Positions 7,351 through 14,475 of a stretch of 44,855 nucleotides of DNA are shown here, one piece after another (position 1 is the stretch's first letter; each line of letters begins with the position of its first letter). The DNA is taken from assembly GCA_029941885.1 (NCBI GenBank), contig JAPYTP010000025.1, positions 1-44,855 on the forward strand, written 5' to 3'. Below the pieces are notes generated by a model, which made no database searches, had not been told where the DNA came from, and saw nothing but the letters and a program-made list of their open reading frames with translations. This DNA comes from Myxococcota bacterium (GTDB lineage: Bacteria; Myxococcota_A; UBA9160; UBA4427). The position numbers and the translations under genes are program-made.

Positions 7351-7367
7351 CGGCCGCAGCGCGGCCG
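7351..7367. promoter_or_regulatory. Second perfect 7-3-7 dyad, 4 nt from the first
   Basis: CGGCCGC, AGC, GCGGCCG is another perfect 17-nt inverted repeat. Its centre (7359) is 21 bp from that of the first dyad (7338), two helical turns, so two dimers could sit on the same face of the DNA. Its GC-only arms make chance more likely than for the first dyad. Confidence 0.35.
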
Positions 7368-7404
7368 CCCTGTCCCGCAACTGCCGATCGCGTATCGTCC
7401 GCGC

Positions 7405-8421
7405 GTGCCCAAAGACCTCACTCTCACCGTCGTCGAGCAGTCCCCCGTCCGGAAGGGCGGGTCAGGAGCCGATGCGCTCCGTGAAACAATCGAACTCGCG
7501 GTTGCCTGCGAAGCCATGGGGTTCGAACGCTTCTGGGTCGCCGAGCACCACAATATTGCGGGCATTGCGAGCACGAGCCCCGAGATCCTGATCGGCCAGA
7601 TCGGTGCGGCGACCTCGACGATCCGGATCGGAAGTGGAGGCGTCATGCTGCCCCACTACAGCGCCTTCAAGGTCGCCGAGAATTTTCGCATGCTCGAAAC
7701 GCTCTTCCCCGGGCGGATCGACCTCGGGCTCGGACGCGCGCCGGGCGGCGATCAGCGGACGATGCTCGCCATGTCCTATCCCTCGAACCCGATTGATGTG
7801 CGGGCCTATCCGGAACAGGTCGAAGATCTGATCGGCTATCTCGGCGACAGCCTCGCTCCCGATCACCCCTTCGCCACGCTTCGTGCGGGACCCCCGACCG
7901 ACAACGCTCCGGAGGTCTGGCTACTCGGTTCCGGGATCGATTCGGCGCAGCTCGCGGCGAGCCGCGGTCTGCCCTTCAGCTTCGCCCATTTTTTCGGGAG
8001 TTCGGCGCAGGGACCTTCGATCGTCGAACACTACCGAAGCCACTTCAAAGCCTCCGCGGAACTCGCGGAGCCCCTCGCCCATGTGGCGGTCCAGGTGTTA
8101 TGTTCGGACACGAGGGAAGAAGCCGAGTGGCATGCCTCCAGCATGAAGCTCGGCCGGATCCAGATGGCGCGGAATCAGGGCGGGACGGGCATCGTTTCCC
8201 CCGAAGAAGCCGCGCAGCACGTCTTCACGGCGGAGGAAGAGCGATTCCTGCAGCACTCGGGCATGCGCGCGACCGTCGGTTGCCCGGATGAGGTCGCAGC
8301 CGAACTCGATGAGATTGCGGAGGTCTATGGCACCGACCTGCTGGGGATCGTCTCGATCTGTTACGACTTCAAGGCCCGCCTGCACTCCTACGAGCTGCTG
8401 GCCGAGCGCTACCTGAAATAG
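7405..8421 (+). CDS. LLM class flavin-dependent oxidoreductase (luciferase-like monooxygenase)
   Basis: 338 residues with the bacterial luciferase-like TIM-barrel pattern: VACEAMGFERFWVAEHHNIA, STIRIGSGGVMLPHYSAFKV, FPGRIDLGLGRAPGGDQRTM, and PEVWLLGSGIDSAQLAASRG. The GRAPG motif and MLPHYS are typical of the MsnO8-like branch. These enzymes use reduced FMN and oxygen, supplied by a partner reductase, to oxidise aldehydes, sulfonates or cyclic ketones. GTG is the start; there is no ribosome site, and TATCGT at 7393-7398 ends 6 nt before it, so a leaderless transcript is likely. It is the divergent partner of the zinc alcohol dehydrogenase, which may make or use its substrate. Confidence 0.88.
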   Translation: MPKDLTLTVVEQSPVRKGGSGADALRETIELAVACEAMGFERFWVAEHHNIAGIASTSPEILIGQIGAATSTIRIGSGGVMLPHYSAFKVAENFRMLETLFPGRIDLGLGRAPGGDQRTMLAMSYPSNPIDVRAYPEQVEDLIGYLGDSLAPDHPFATLRAGPPTDNAPEVWLLGSGIDSAQLAASRGLPFSFAHFFGSSAQGPSIVEHYRSHFKASAELAEPLAHVAVQVLCSDTREEAEWHASSMKLGRIQMARNQGGTGIVSPEEAAQHVFTAEEERFLQHSGMRATVGCPDEVAAELDEIAEVYGTDLLGIVSICYDFKARLHSYELLAERYLK

Positions 8422-8426
8422 ACCGC

Positions 8427-8489
8427 GGCTCTCTTCGATTCACGCCGAGTCAGCGTCCCCAGACAGAAAGGGACCGACTCGGGAGAGCC
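8427..8489. repeat. Long stepped hairpin between convergent genes (terminator or REP-like element)
   Basis: Three nested stems share one axis. GTCCC (8455-8459) pairs with GGGAC (8470-8474), CGAGTC (8446-8451) with GACTCG (8476-8481), and GGCTCTC (8427-8433) with GAGAGCC (8483-8489). The only large asymmetry is 12 nt at 8434-8445. It fills the 100-nt gap between convergent genes ending at 8421 and 8522, and could terminate both. Its shape recalls repetitive extragenic palindromes. I found no second copy in this window. Confidence 0.5.
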
Positions 8490-8521
8490 GGCCCCTGACA
8501 GTCAATCGCGTACGAGGTCAT

Positions 8522-8836
8522 TTAGGTCCGAGGCGGCATCCCGTGCACCAGCTGCAGGAATTTCATCTCGGTCCCCGCGCGCCGGTGTTCGCAGAGCGCC
8601 TGATAGTCCGGATCGGCCCACCATGCGCGCGCCGCTTCTTCGGACGGGAACTGGAAGATCACGAATCGCCCCTCTCGCTTGTCTTCCCCCTCGAGGGTCT
8701 CGGAGGCGTCGTCGACGGTGTGGAAGCTGCCGCCGTGCTTCTTCAGGATCGGGAAGAAGCCCTTTTCGTAGACGCGATACTTCTCGGCGTCGTGAATGTG
8801 AAAATTGGCGATCAAATAGACGGGAACATCAGCCAT
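8522..8836 (-). CDS. DUF1330 domain protein
   Basis: 104 residues. DUF1330 features are VYLIANFHIHDAEKYRVYEK near the start, PILKKHGGSFHTVDD, then GRFVIFQFPSEEAARAWWAD and YQALCEHRRAGTEMKFL. The fold is a ferredoxin-like dimeric alpha/beta barrel related to ABM/DABB proteins, often found near catabolic monooxygenases, with no settled activity. Start ATG at 8836 follows GAGGAAGGGCGCGAGA. It lies 14 nt behind the ABM gene, so the two barrel proteins are probably co-transcribed. Confidence 0.85.
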   Translation of the reverse strand: MADVPVYLIANFHIHDAEKYRVYEKGFFPILKKHGGSFHTVDDASETLEGEDKREGRFVIFQFPSEEAARAWWADPDYQALCEHRRAGTEMKFLQLVHGMPPRT

Positions 8837-8850
8837 TCTCGCGCCCTTCC

Positions 8851-9138
8851 TCAGTCTTCGTACTTGTTCATGACGGGAGCACCGTCCATGTAGCCACCGA
8901 GCGCCTTGCCGACATCGCCCATCGCGGCGGAGGTCATGTGCGCCTCGAGGTCGGCCTCGCTCGCCCAACTCTCGACCAGAACGAAGCGGGTATCATCGTC
9001 GCAGCTCTTGAAGAGGTCGTACATTTCACAGCCCGCATCCTCGGCCCGAACCCGCGCGAGAGCAGGGCCCGCGGCGGCCTCGAATGCATCGGCCTCGCCT
9101 TCCTTGATGGGGAGTTGAACGGTCAATCGAATCGACAT
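8851..9138 (-). CDS. Antibiotic biosynthesis monooxygenase (ABM) domain protein, putative quinol monooxygenase
   Basis: 95 residues forming a single dimeric alpha/beta barrel: MSIRLTVQLPIKEG, ADAFEAAAGPALARVRAEDA, CEMYDLFKS, RFVLVESWASEADLEAHMTS and MGDVGKALGGYMDGAP. This matches YgiN-like ABM proteins, which oxygenate quinols or act on small aromatic substrates without cofactor. A good ribosome site (GAGAGGAAACAAACCG) precedes the ATG at 9138. It is the first gene of a pair with DUF1330 and divergent from the SDR gene. Confidence 0.88.
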   Translation of the reverse strand: MSIRLTVQLPIKEGEADAFEAAAGPALARVRAEDAGCEMYDLFKSCDDDTRFVLVESWASEADLEAHMTSAAMGDVGKALGGYMDGAPVMNKYED

Positions 9139-9314
9139 CGGTTTGTTTCCTCTCTTTCCAGGGTGCTTCGGCTGGGATCGCCGCGTGGCGAGCGAAAGGG
9201 CACGCGAATTCGGCGGTCGGGAACTTTCGACGGTAACAAAATGAGCCCGGCAAGCGCCCCCTTCTGGGGGGTGCGGGGTCTCGAATATGGCCTGATCAGG
9301 GGCGCCGAGCGGGT

Positions 9315-9320
9315 TATGAT
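9315..9320 (+). promoter_or_regulatory. TATGAT -10 box ahead of the SDR gene
   Basis: TATGAT is one of the closest matches to a sigma-70 -10 box in the window and would give a leader of about 70 nt to the SDR ATG at 9397. No good -35 is visible at 16-18 nt. The rest of the 258-nt divergent gap shows no further structure that I can support. Confidence 0.35.
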
Positions 9321-9396
9321 CGGCGCCTCGATTCGGCCGCGCACCCGGACTCCGAGATCGGTGGGACTTCCGGCTTCGGGAGAGAAGGAGACGAAG

Positions 9397-10269
9397 ATGA
9401 CGGAGCAGAAGAGGAAGGGATCGATTCCGACCGGCGGACTCGACGGGATGGCAGTTCTCGTGACCGGGGGCGGAACAGGAATTGGCGCCGCCTGCGCCGC
9501 TCGGCTTGCCGCGGACGGTGCCGCCGTCACGATCTGTGGCCGCACGGAGTCCAAGCTCGAGGACGCAGCCAAGAAAATCGAGGCCGGCGCCGGACACGGC
9601 GGAAGCGTCCAGATCATCGCCGGCGACGTCACGAGTGAAGACGATGTCCGACGAATCATGGCGAAATCAGCGGAACCCACTGGCGGCCTCGACGGCGTCG
9701 TCGCCAACGCGGGCGGAGGGGGCGGCATGGGCCCCTACCACCTCCAGGACACCGACGAGTTCGTCCGTGTGCTCCATCTGAACGTGCTCGGCACGATGCT
9801 CTGCGTGAAGCACTCGGTCCCGCTCATGGTCGAGGCCGGGGGCGGTTCTTTCGTCGGCATGTCCTCGATCGCAGGCCATGTGACCCACCCCTACTTCGGC
9901 GCCTATACCGTCGGCAAGGCGGGCATCGAGGAAATGATGAAGAACGCAGCCGACGAATTCGGACCGCGCCAGGTTCGCTTCAATTCCATCCGGCCGGGCT
10001 TCATCGCCACCGAGATCATGGAAGGTGTGCCCCGCGACAGTGAGGTCTACGACTCCTATATCCAGAACACCCCGATGGACGGCGTCGGCGAGTCGGAGGA
10101 TGTCGCGAACCTCGCGCGTTTCTTGATCGGCCAGGAGTCGCGTTGGGTCACGGGATGCGCGATCAACGTCGATGGCGGCCACGCCCTTCGCCGCGGTCCG
10201 AACTTCAGCCAATTCGTCGAACCGGCGATCGGCAAGGCGGCGCTCAGTGGCGGCCCCGTAGAAAGCTGA
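9397..10269 (+). CDS. Short-chain dehydrogenase/reductase (SDR)
   Basis: 290 residues, classical SDR. The cofactor motif is AVLVTGGGTGIGAACAARLA, the adenine-site segment is GDVTSEDD, and the NAG motif is VVANAGGGGG. The catalytic residues fit Ser in GMSSIAGHVTHPY and the YxxxK motif in YTVGKAGIEE. RPGFIATEI and CAINVDGGHALRRGP complete the fold. SDRs interconvert alcohols and ketones with NAD(P)H. An Arg (ICGRTESK) at the end of the second strand suggests NADP(H). AAGGAG 7 nt before the ATG fixes the start. The MaoC gene follows after 91 nt. Confidence 0.9.
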   Translation: MTEQKRKGSIPTGGLDGMAVLVTGGGTGIGAACAARLAADGAAVTICGRTESKLEDAAKKIEAGAGHGGSVQIIAGDVTSEDDVRRIMAKSAEPTGGLDGVVANAGGGGGMGPYHLQDTDEFVRVLHLNVLGTMLCVKHSVPLMVEAGGGSFVGMSSIAGHVTHPYFGAYTVGKAGIEEMMKNAADEFGPRQVRFNSIRPGFIATEIMEGVPRDSEVYDSYIQNTPMDGVGESEDVANLARFLIGQESRWVTGCAINVDGGHALRRGPNFSQFVEPAIGKAALSGGPVES

Positions 10270-10360
10270 TTTGACCCGCGTCGATCTCGAACCCGGCGGC
10301 CCAGCAATCGCGGTCCCCTGCCCGGGCCTCGCCCGCGAACCCTCACGCGAGTTCTGACCG

Positions 10361-10837
10361 ATGTCCCAACCGATCTCCCAGCCGCACACCGAAGCGACGA
10401 TCTTCTTCGAAGACATCGAAGTCGGAAGCGTCCAGACGAGCCCCTGGTACGAGGTCTCTCGCGAGGAGATCATCGAGATGGCGAGGCGCTGGGATCCCTA
10501 CCCCTTCCACCTCGACGAAGAGGTTGCCAAAAACTCCATTTTCGCCGGTCTGGTCGCTTCCACACCCCACATCTTCGCAATCTCGGCGCGGCTCTCCCAC
10601 GAACTCCCGGGCCCGCTCGCGCTCGTCTCGGGGCTGGGCGGAGACGGGCTCCAACTCCTGGCGCCCGTGCGAGCGAATAGCCGCGTCCGACTCGTCCGCC
10701 GGTTCACCGCGGCGCGCGCATCGAAGTCGAGACCGACCACCGGCGTCGTCTCCTTCGAAGACACCCTCGTAACACCTGCGGGCGAAGCCGTGTTTCGGAC
10801 TTCCGGATCGGTCCTGCTCGCGAGGCGCGAGGGCTAG
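10361..10837 (+). CDS. MaoC-like hot-dog fold dehydratase
   Basis: 158 residues. The early strand FFEDIEVGSVQTSPWYEVSR and the hydratase-type segment RWDPYPFHLDEEVAKNSIFAG (Asp and His of the hydratase-2 motif, cf. DxNPxH) are followed by GLVASTPHIFAI and a C-terminal VVSFEDTLVTPAGEAVF. MaoC proteins hydrate trans-enoyl-CoA or related thioesters in beta-oxidation-like pathways and act as dimers of single hot-dog folds. It follows the SDR in the same direction and is convergent with the LLM gene, 15 nt away. The start lacks a strong ribosome site. Confidence 0.85.
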   Translation: MSQPISQPHTEATIFFEDIEVGSVQTSPWYEVSREEIIEMARRWDPYPFHLDEEVAKNSIFAGLVASTPHIFAISARLSHELPGPLALVSGLGGDGLQLLAPVRANSRVRLVRRFTAARASKSRPTTGVVSFEDTLVTPAGEAVFRTSGSVLLARREG

Positions 10838-10852
10838 GGTTCCGCGCCGAAG

Positions 10853-11917
10853 CTAGGCCTGGAATTGCGGAATCACCTGCTCCGCGAAGAGGGTGGCCGA
10901 TTTCTCGGCCTGCTCCTGCGTCAGGCTTCCGTATTTCGCCATGATGAGCACGTCGTGATCGACGCCGAGGATCTCCTTCTGGATTCGGAGCTGCCCCGCG
11001 ATCTCGTCGGGCGTCCCGTAGAGGTTCACGCTGGCGTACATCTCGGCCATCTTGTCGAGGCCCATGAAACTAATCGCATCCGCCGCGTTCCCGTAGTGCT
11101 CGTAGCCCTTCGTGTTCTTGAAATGTTCACCGGCGATCTCATAGTGCTCGACGACGGTGAAGAAGTACTCCTTGACGAATTTCGTTCCGAGTTCCCGAGC
11201 GCGATCCCCGTCTTCGTCGCAGTACACGAGCTGCCCGCAGAGAGGCACGGGCGGCGGCGTGTCCCGAAGCGAGGACCAAGTCTCCTGGTAGGGCTTGAGA
11301 GCGGACTCGCGGAAAACTTCCCAGGGCTGCTGGGCGAGGACCATCAATTGCGCGCCGAGAACCCCGGCCTGGATCGCCGAGTCCGGGGAGACGCCGATCG
11401 CGTAGACGCGATCCTCGAAGCCCCGGGTCGGTCGCGGACGGAGTTCGATCTTGTCTCGTCTGAAGAACTCGGTGTCCGCTTCAAAGAAACCCTTGTTGAG
11501 CGCTTCGAGGACGAGCGCCGTTCCCTGGTCGAAGCGGCCGCGCGCTTCCTCCATCGGCAGATCGAAGCCCGCGTATTCACGCTTCGAGAGTCCCCGTCCA
11601 AAGCCGAGCAGGGCGCGCCCGCCACTCTGCTGGTCGAGAAGGGCCATCTTCGCGGCGACGCGATAGGGATCGTTCCAGGGCATGATGACGGCGCCCGTGC
11701 CGAGTTTTATCCGTTCGGTCAGAGCGGCGACCTGGGCGAGCCACTGAAGATTGTCGGGACACATCGAATAATCGAAGAAGTGGTGCTCGACCGCCCAATA
11801 GCTGTCAAAACCCAGCCGGTCGGCGAGCTTCGCCAGGGCCATCTCGCCGCGGACGATATCGCCATCGTTCGATTCGCCGCGGTAGTTCTGGAAGATGCCG
11901 AGTAGACCGAAATGCAT
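10853..11917 (-). CDS. LLM class flavin-dependent oxidoreductase (second luciferase-like monooxygenase)
   Basis: 354 residues. Family signatures are MHFGLLGIFQNYRGE, LGFDSYWAVEHHFFDYSMCP, IKLGTGAVIMPWNDPYRVA, RALLGFGRGLSKREYAGF and ELRPRP followed by YAIGVSPDSA. It belongs to a different branch from the LLM at 7405: it has WAVEHH and FGRGLSKREY in place of the GRAPGG motif, like long-chain alkane or acid-specific F420/FMN LLM enzymes in environmental bacteria. It probably needs reduced flavin. AGGAG 9 nt before the ATG supports the start, and a TAGACT box lies 30 nt upstream. Confidence 0.88.
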   Translation of the reverse strand: MHFGLLGIFQNYRGESNDGDIVRGEMALAKLADRLGFDSYWAVEHHFFDYSMCPDNLQWLAQVAALTERIKLGTGAVIMPWNDPYRVAAKMALLDQQSGGRALLGFGRGLSKREYAGFDLPMEEARGRFDQGTALVLEALNKGFFEADTEFFRRDKIELRPRPTRGFEDRVYAIGVSPDSAIQAGVLGAQLMVLAQQPWEVFRESALKPYQETWSSLRDTPPPVPLCGQLVYCDEDGDRARELGTKFVKEYFFTVVEHYEIAGEHFKNTKGYEHYGNAADAISFMGLDKMAEMYASVNLYGTPDEIAGQLRIQKEILGVDHDVLIMAKYGSLTQEQAEKSATLFAEQVIPQFQA

Positions 11918-11947
11918 CGCGCGCGCGCTCCTGTCAGTGGGGAGTCC

Positions 11948-11953
11948 AGTCTA
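11948..11953 (-). promoter_or_regulatory. TAGACT -10-like box ahead of the second LLM gene
   Basis: On the minus strand TAGACT lies 30 nt upstream of the ATG at 11917. The same hexamer occurs before the VOC gene at 14324 and the nitroreductase gene. Confidence 0.35.
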
Positions 11954-12045
11954 CCCCCAGACCTCTCCCGGCGGCAGCCCCTCCAGCCGACCGCATCCGG
12001 ATCCCCCGTGCGGCCGTTTTCGTGCCTGCACCCCTCTGTTGCGAC

Positions 12046-12068
12046 GGAGAGAAGGCCCTATTCTCTCC
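12046..12068 (+). promoter_or_regulatory. Perfect 8-bp hairpin overlapping a TATTCT -10-like box
   Basis: GGAGAGAA, a 7-nt loop, then TTCTCTCC. TATTCT at 12059-12064 lies across the loop and right arm, 88 nt upstream of the amidohydrolase ATG at 12153. It could be an operator over the promoter or a hairpin in the leader. The remaining 235-nt divergent gap shows nothing else I can support. Confidence 0.4.
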
Positions 12069-12152
12069 CCTCGCCCATCGATCCACGCGCCGCGCCCGGA
12101 CACCCAACGGTCGAGCCGGATGCGACATCCCCACGAGCCCCGAGGTATCCCC

Positions 12153-13334
12153 ATGGCCGCAAGCGCCCCCGCCACCGATCTCTTCATCATCGATGTCGAT
12201 GCCCATATCACTGAGCCCCACGACCTCTGGACGTCTCGTGCGCCGGCCTCACTCAAGGATCGCGTCCCGCGCGTGGTCGGCACGGGAAGCGAAAGGGCCT
12301 GGATCGTCGACAAGGACATCCAGATCTCGACGACGAACGCGTCGAGCGTGATCGCGAAAGACGGTCAGAAGTCCCGCGGCACCGAGTTCTTCGGCTGGAC
12401 GATCGAAGATGTCCACGAGGCCTCCTACGACATGAAGGCCCGCGTCAAGATCCTCGATCGTTTCGGTCTCTACGCACAGATCCTCTACCCCAACGTCGCC
12501 GGCTTCGGCAGCCAGAATTTCATGAAGGTCGAGGACGCCGACCTTCGACTCGCCTGCGCGCAGATCTACAACGATGCGATGGCCGAGATCCAGGCCGACT
12601 CGAACGATCGATTGCTGCCGATGGCGTTGATGCCCTGGTGGAATATCGAACAGAGCGTCGAAGAGGTTCAGCGAGCCAAGAAGATGGGCCTGAAGGGCAT
12701 CGTCATGTGCAGCGACCCCGACAGCATCGGCCTCCCCGATCTCGGCGAAGACGCCTGGAAACCCTTCTGGGACGCCTGCGACGACACGGGCCTCCCCGTG
12801 AACTTCCACATCGGGGCGAGTGAGACGTCCTTCAACATGTTCGGCCGGGCCGCCTGGCCCTCGAACGGCATGCGCCGACGCCTGGCCCTCGGCTCCGCCG
12901 CCCTTTTCGTGGAGAACTCACGAGTCTGCTCGAACATGATCTACAGCGGCATTTTCGACCGCTGCCCGAACTTGAAGGTCGTGTCCGTCGAGAGCGGGAT
13001 CGGCTGGATCCCCTTCGTCCTCGAATCGATCGATTACGAATGGATCGAGACCGGCGCCCAGAAGGAGATGCCGCTCCAGAAGAAGCCCTCGGAGTATTTC
13101 AGCGATCACTTCTGGGGCTGTTTCTGGTTCGAGAAGATCGCGCCGACCAAGTTGATCGATGTCGTCGGCGAGGACAACGTGCTCTTCGAGACCGACTTCC
13201 CCCACCCGACCTGCCTCTACCCACACGTCCAGGAGTTCATCGCCGAGGTGAGCGCCGACTGGAGCGAGACCCGCAAGCGAAAGATCCTCCAGGACAACGC
13301 CAAGAATCTCTACGGAATCGATCTGCCGAGCTGA
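12153..13334 (+). CDS. Amidohydrolase family metal-dependent hydrolase/decarboxylase (second)
   Basis: 393 residues of the amidohydrolase_2 family. Motifs in order: FIIDVDAHITEPHDLWTSRA (DxDxH), YAQILYPNVAGFGSQNF, LPMALMPWWNIEQSV, GLPVNFHIGASETSFNM (metal His), CPNLKVVSVESGIGWIPFVL, and LFETDFPHPTCLYP with the catalytic Asp. The W-rich middle (FWGCFWFEKIAP) is usual in this subgroup. It is likely a decarboxylase or C-C hydrolase for an aromatic or cyclic acid. The ATG at 12153 follows CCGAGGTATCCCC. Upstream in-frame sequence looks non-coding. The partner gene across the gap is the second LLM enzyme. Confidence 0.88.
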   Translation: MAASAPATDLFIIDVDAHITEPHDLWTSRAPASLKDRVPRVVGTGSERAWIVDKDIQISTTNASSVIAKDGQKSRGTEFFGWTIEDVHEASYDMKARVKILDRFGLYAQILYPNVAGFGSQNFMKVEDADLRLACAQIYNDAMAEIQADSNDRLLPMALMPWWNIEQSVEEVQRAKKMGLKGIVMCSDPDSIGLPDLGEDAWKPFWDACDDTGLPVNFHIGASETSFNMFGRAAWPSNGMRRRLALGSAALFVENSRVCSNMIYSGIFDRCPNLKVVSVESGIGWIPFVLESIDYEWIETGAQKEMPLQKKPSEYFSDHFWGCFWFEKIAPTKLIDVVGEDNVLFETDFPHPTCLYPHVQEFIAEVSADWSETRKRKILQDNAKNLYGIDLPS

Positions 13335-13377
13335 ACCCGACAGGGCACCGGCACCGGATCGATCGGACGAAGCCGCT

Positions 13378-13857
13378 CTAGACGAGCACTCCGTTCGGCC
13401 GCGCAACGCCCGACCGTTCGCAGGATTCGTAGTAGTTCGCGAGGTTCGATGCGGCGTTGCTGACGTTCACGATATTTCCGTCGGCGTCGAGATATTCCGT
13501 CTCGCCGTAAACGATGGACAAGGTCTCGGTCGTCTCGTCACCCGGCAACACGTAGAAAGTATGAATCGAGCCCGGCGGCTCGTAGAGATACGAACCGGCT
13601 CGGTTCACGTACTCGTGCTCGTGATACTTCCAGGCGCCCGCGAGGGTGAACATATGAACGGCGCCGGTATGGCGATGGGTCCCGATTTCGAGATCTCCGG
13701 GTAGGCGCCCAGCCATCACATAGACCCCCCGTGCCACGTCGGCCTGAAGAAGTCGGAGTTCCGCTCCCGGGAAGAGATGGTTCGGAACCCACGGGACGTC
13801 CTCGACGCCCACGTGGACCGCGATTGCTTCGAAGGGATTCACGGCGGTCGTGCTCAT
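13378..13857 (-). CDS. Cupin, 2,4'-dihydroxyacetophenone dioxygenase family
   Basis: 159 residues. The conserved run is WVPNHLFPGAELRLLQADV, then VMAGRLPGDLEIGTHRHTGA with the metal-binding His pair, AVHMFTLAGAWKYHEHEYV, and PPGSIHTFYVLPGDE with the second-motif His. It matches the 2,4'-dihydroxyacetophenone dioxygenase-like cupin family, of which the founding enzyme cleaves an aromatic ketone side chain with Fe(II) and O2; most relatives are uncharacterised. AGGGGGG precedes the ATG. It lies 11 nt behind the VOC gene and is probably co-transcribed with it. Confidence 0.82.
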   Translation of the reverse strand: MSTTAVNPFEAIAVHVGVEDVPWVPNHLFPGAELRLLQADVARGVYVMAGRLPGDLEIGTHRHTGAVHMFTLAGAWKYHEHEYVNRAGSYLYEPPGSIHTFYVLPGDETTETLSIVYGETEYLDADGNIVNVSNAASNLANYYESCERSGVARPNGVLV

Positions 13858-13868
13858 CTGGGTCCCCC

Positions 13869-14324
13869 CTAGGACTTCTCCGTCCAGCCGCCTACGCTGG
13901 CACATGGATAGGTCATGAACTCGAGCAGGTTGCCGTCGGGGTCGCGCGTGTAGATGCTGGTCCCCATACACTGGCCCTTCTCGGCGCCCCCCGGCTGGTC
14001 CATCGGTCCGTAGGCGACCTCACCCCCGGCGTCCTTGATGAGCTGCTCCGCGTCACCGATCGAGCCATCGAAGACGAAGCAGAAATCACCGCAACCCGGC
14101 TTGGCGGTCGGCCCCTTGGCGTCGAATTCGGGATCCTGCCACAGGGCGGGACCATGAAAATTCAGCTTGGCGTTCTCGCCGACCGCGATCGCGAAGAGCG
14201 GATAGTCGCCGCTGCGCCATTCCTCCTCGTGGATCGTCGAGAATCCAAGTCGCTTGTAGAAGGCCAGGATCGCTTCGGGATCGCCGGCGGGGAACGAGAC
14301 GTGATCGAAACCGGTTACGGGCAT
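13869..14324 (-). CDS. VOC family protein (glyoxalase/extradiol dioxygenase fold)
   Basis: 151 residues with two beta-alpha-beta-beta-beta units: FDHVSFPAGDPEAILAFYKR (first metal His) through KLNFHGPALW, then DFCFVFDGSIGDAEQLIKDA and YTRDPDGNLLEFMTYP (final metal Glu). This is a VOC superfamily metalloenzyme or binding protein, perhaps an aromatic ring or methylmalonyl-type epimerase relative. Function is not clear from sequence. GGAGAGG precedes the ATG. It heads a two-gene unit with the cupin dioxygenase, under a dyad-flanked TAGACT box. Confidence 0.85.
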   Translation of the reverse strand: MPVTGFDHVSFPAGDPEAILAFYKRLGFSTIHEEEWRSGDYPLFAIAVGENAKLNFHGPALWQDPEFDAKGPTAKPGCGDFCFVFDGSIGDAEQLIKDAGGEVAYGPMDQPGGAEKGQCMGTSIYTRDPDGNLLEFMTYPCASVGGWTEKS

Positions 14325-14352
14325 TGGGGGACCTCTCCGTGTCGTGCGGGGC

Positions 14353-14375
14353 TCACTCCCAGTCTATTGGAGTGA
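14353..14375 (-). promoter_or_regulatory. Dyad enclosing a TAGACT -10 box ahead of the VOC-cupin pair
   Basis: TCACTCC, 9 nt, then GGAGTGA form a perfect 7-bp inverted repeat. The central 9 nt hold, on the minus strand, TAGACT (14366-14361), 36 nt before the ATG at 14324. A regulator bound to the arms would straddle the promoter. Confidence 0.5.
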
Positions 14376-14475
14376 TTCCTCGGGGCAAGCGCTCGTCCGA
14401 TCGAGTGCTGGCCGCACGCATCGACGCATCTCGTCTTCGGGAAGTCCGACTCGCAGCTGACACCGGGGGGAAGAA

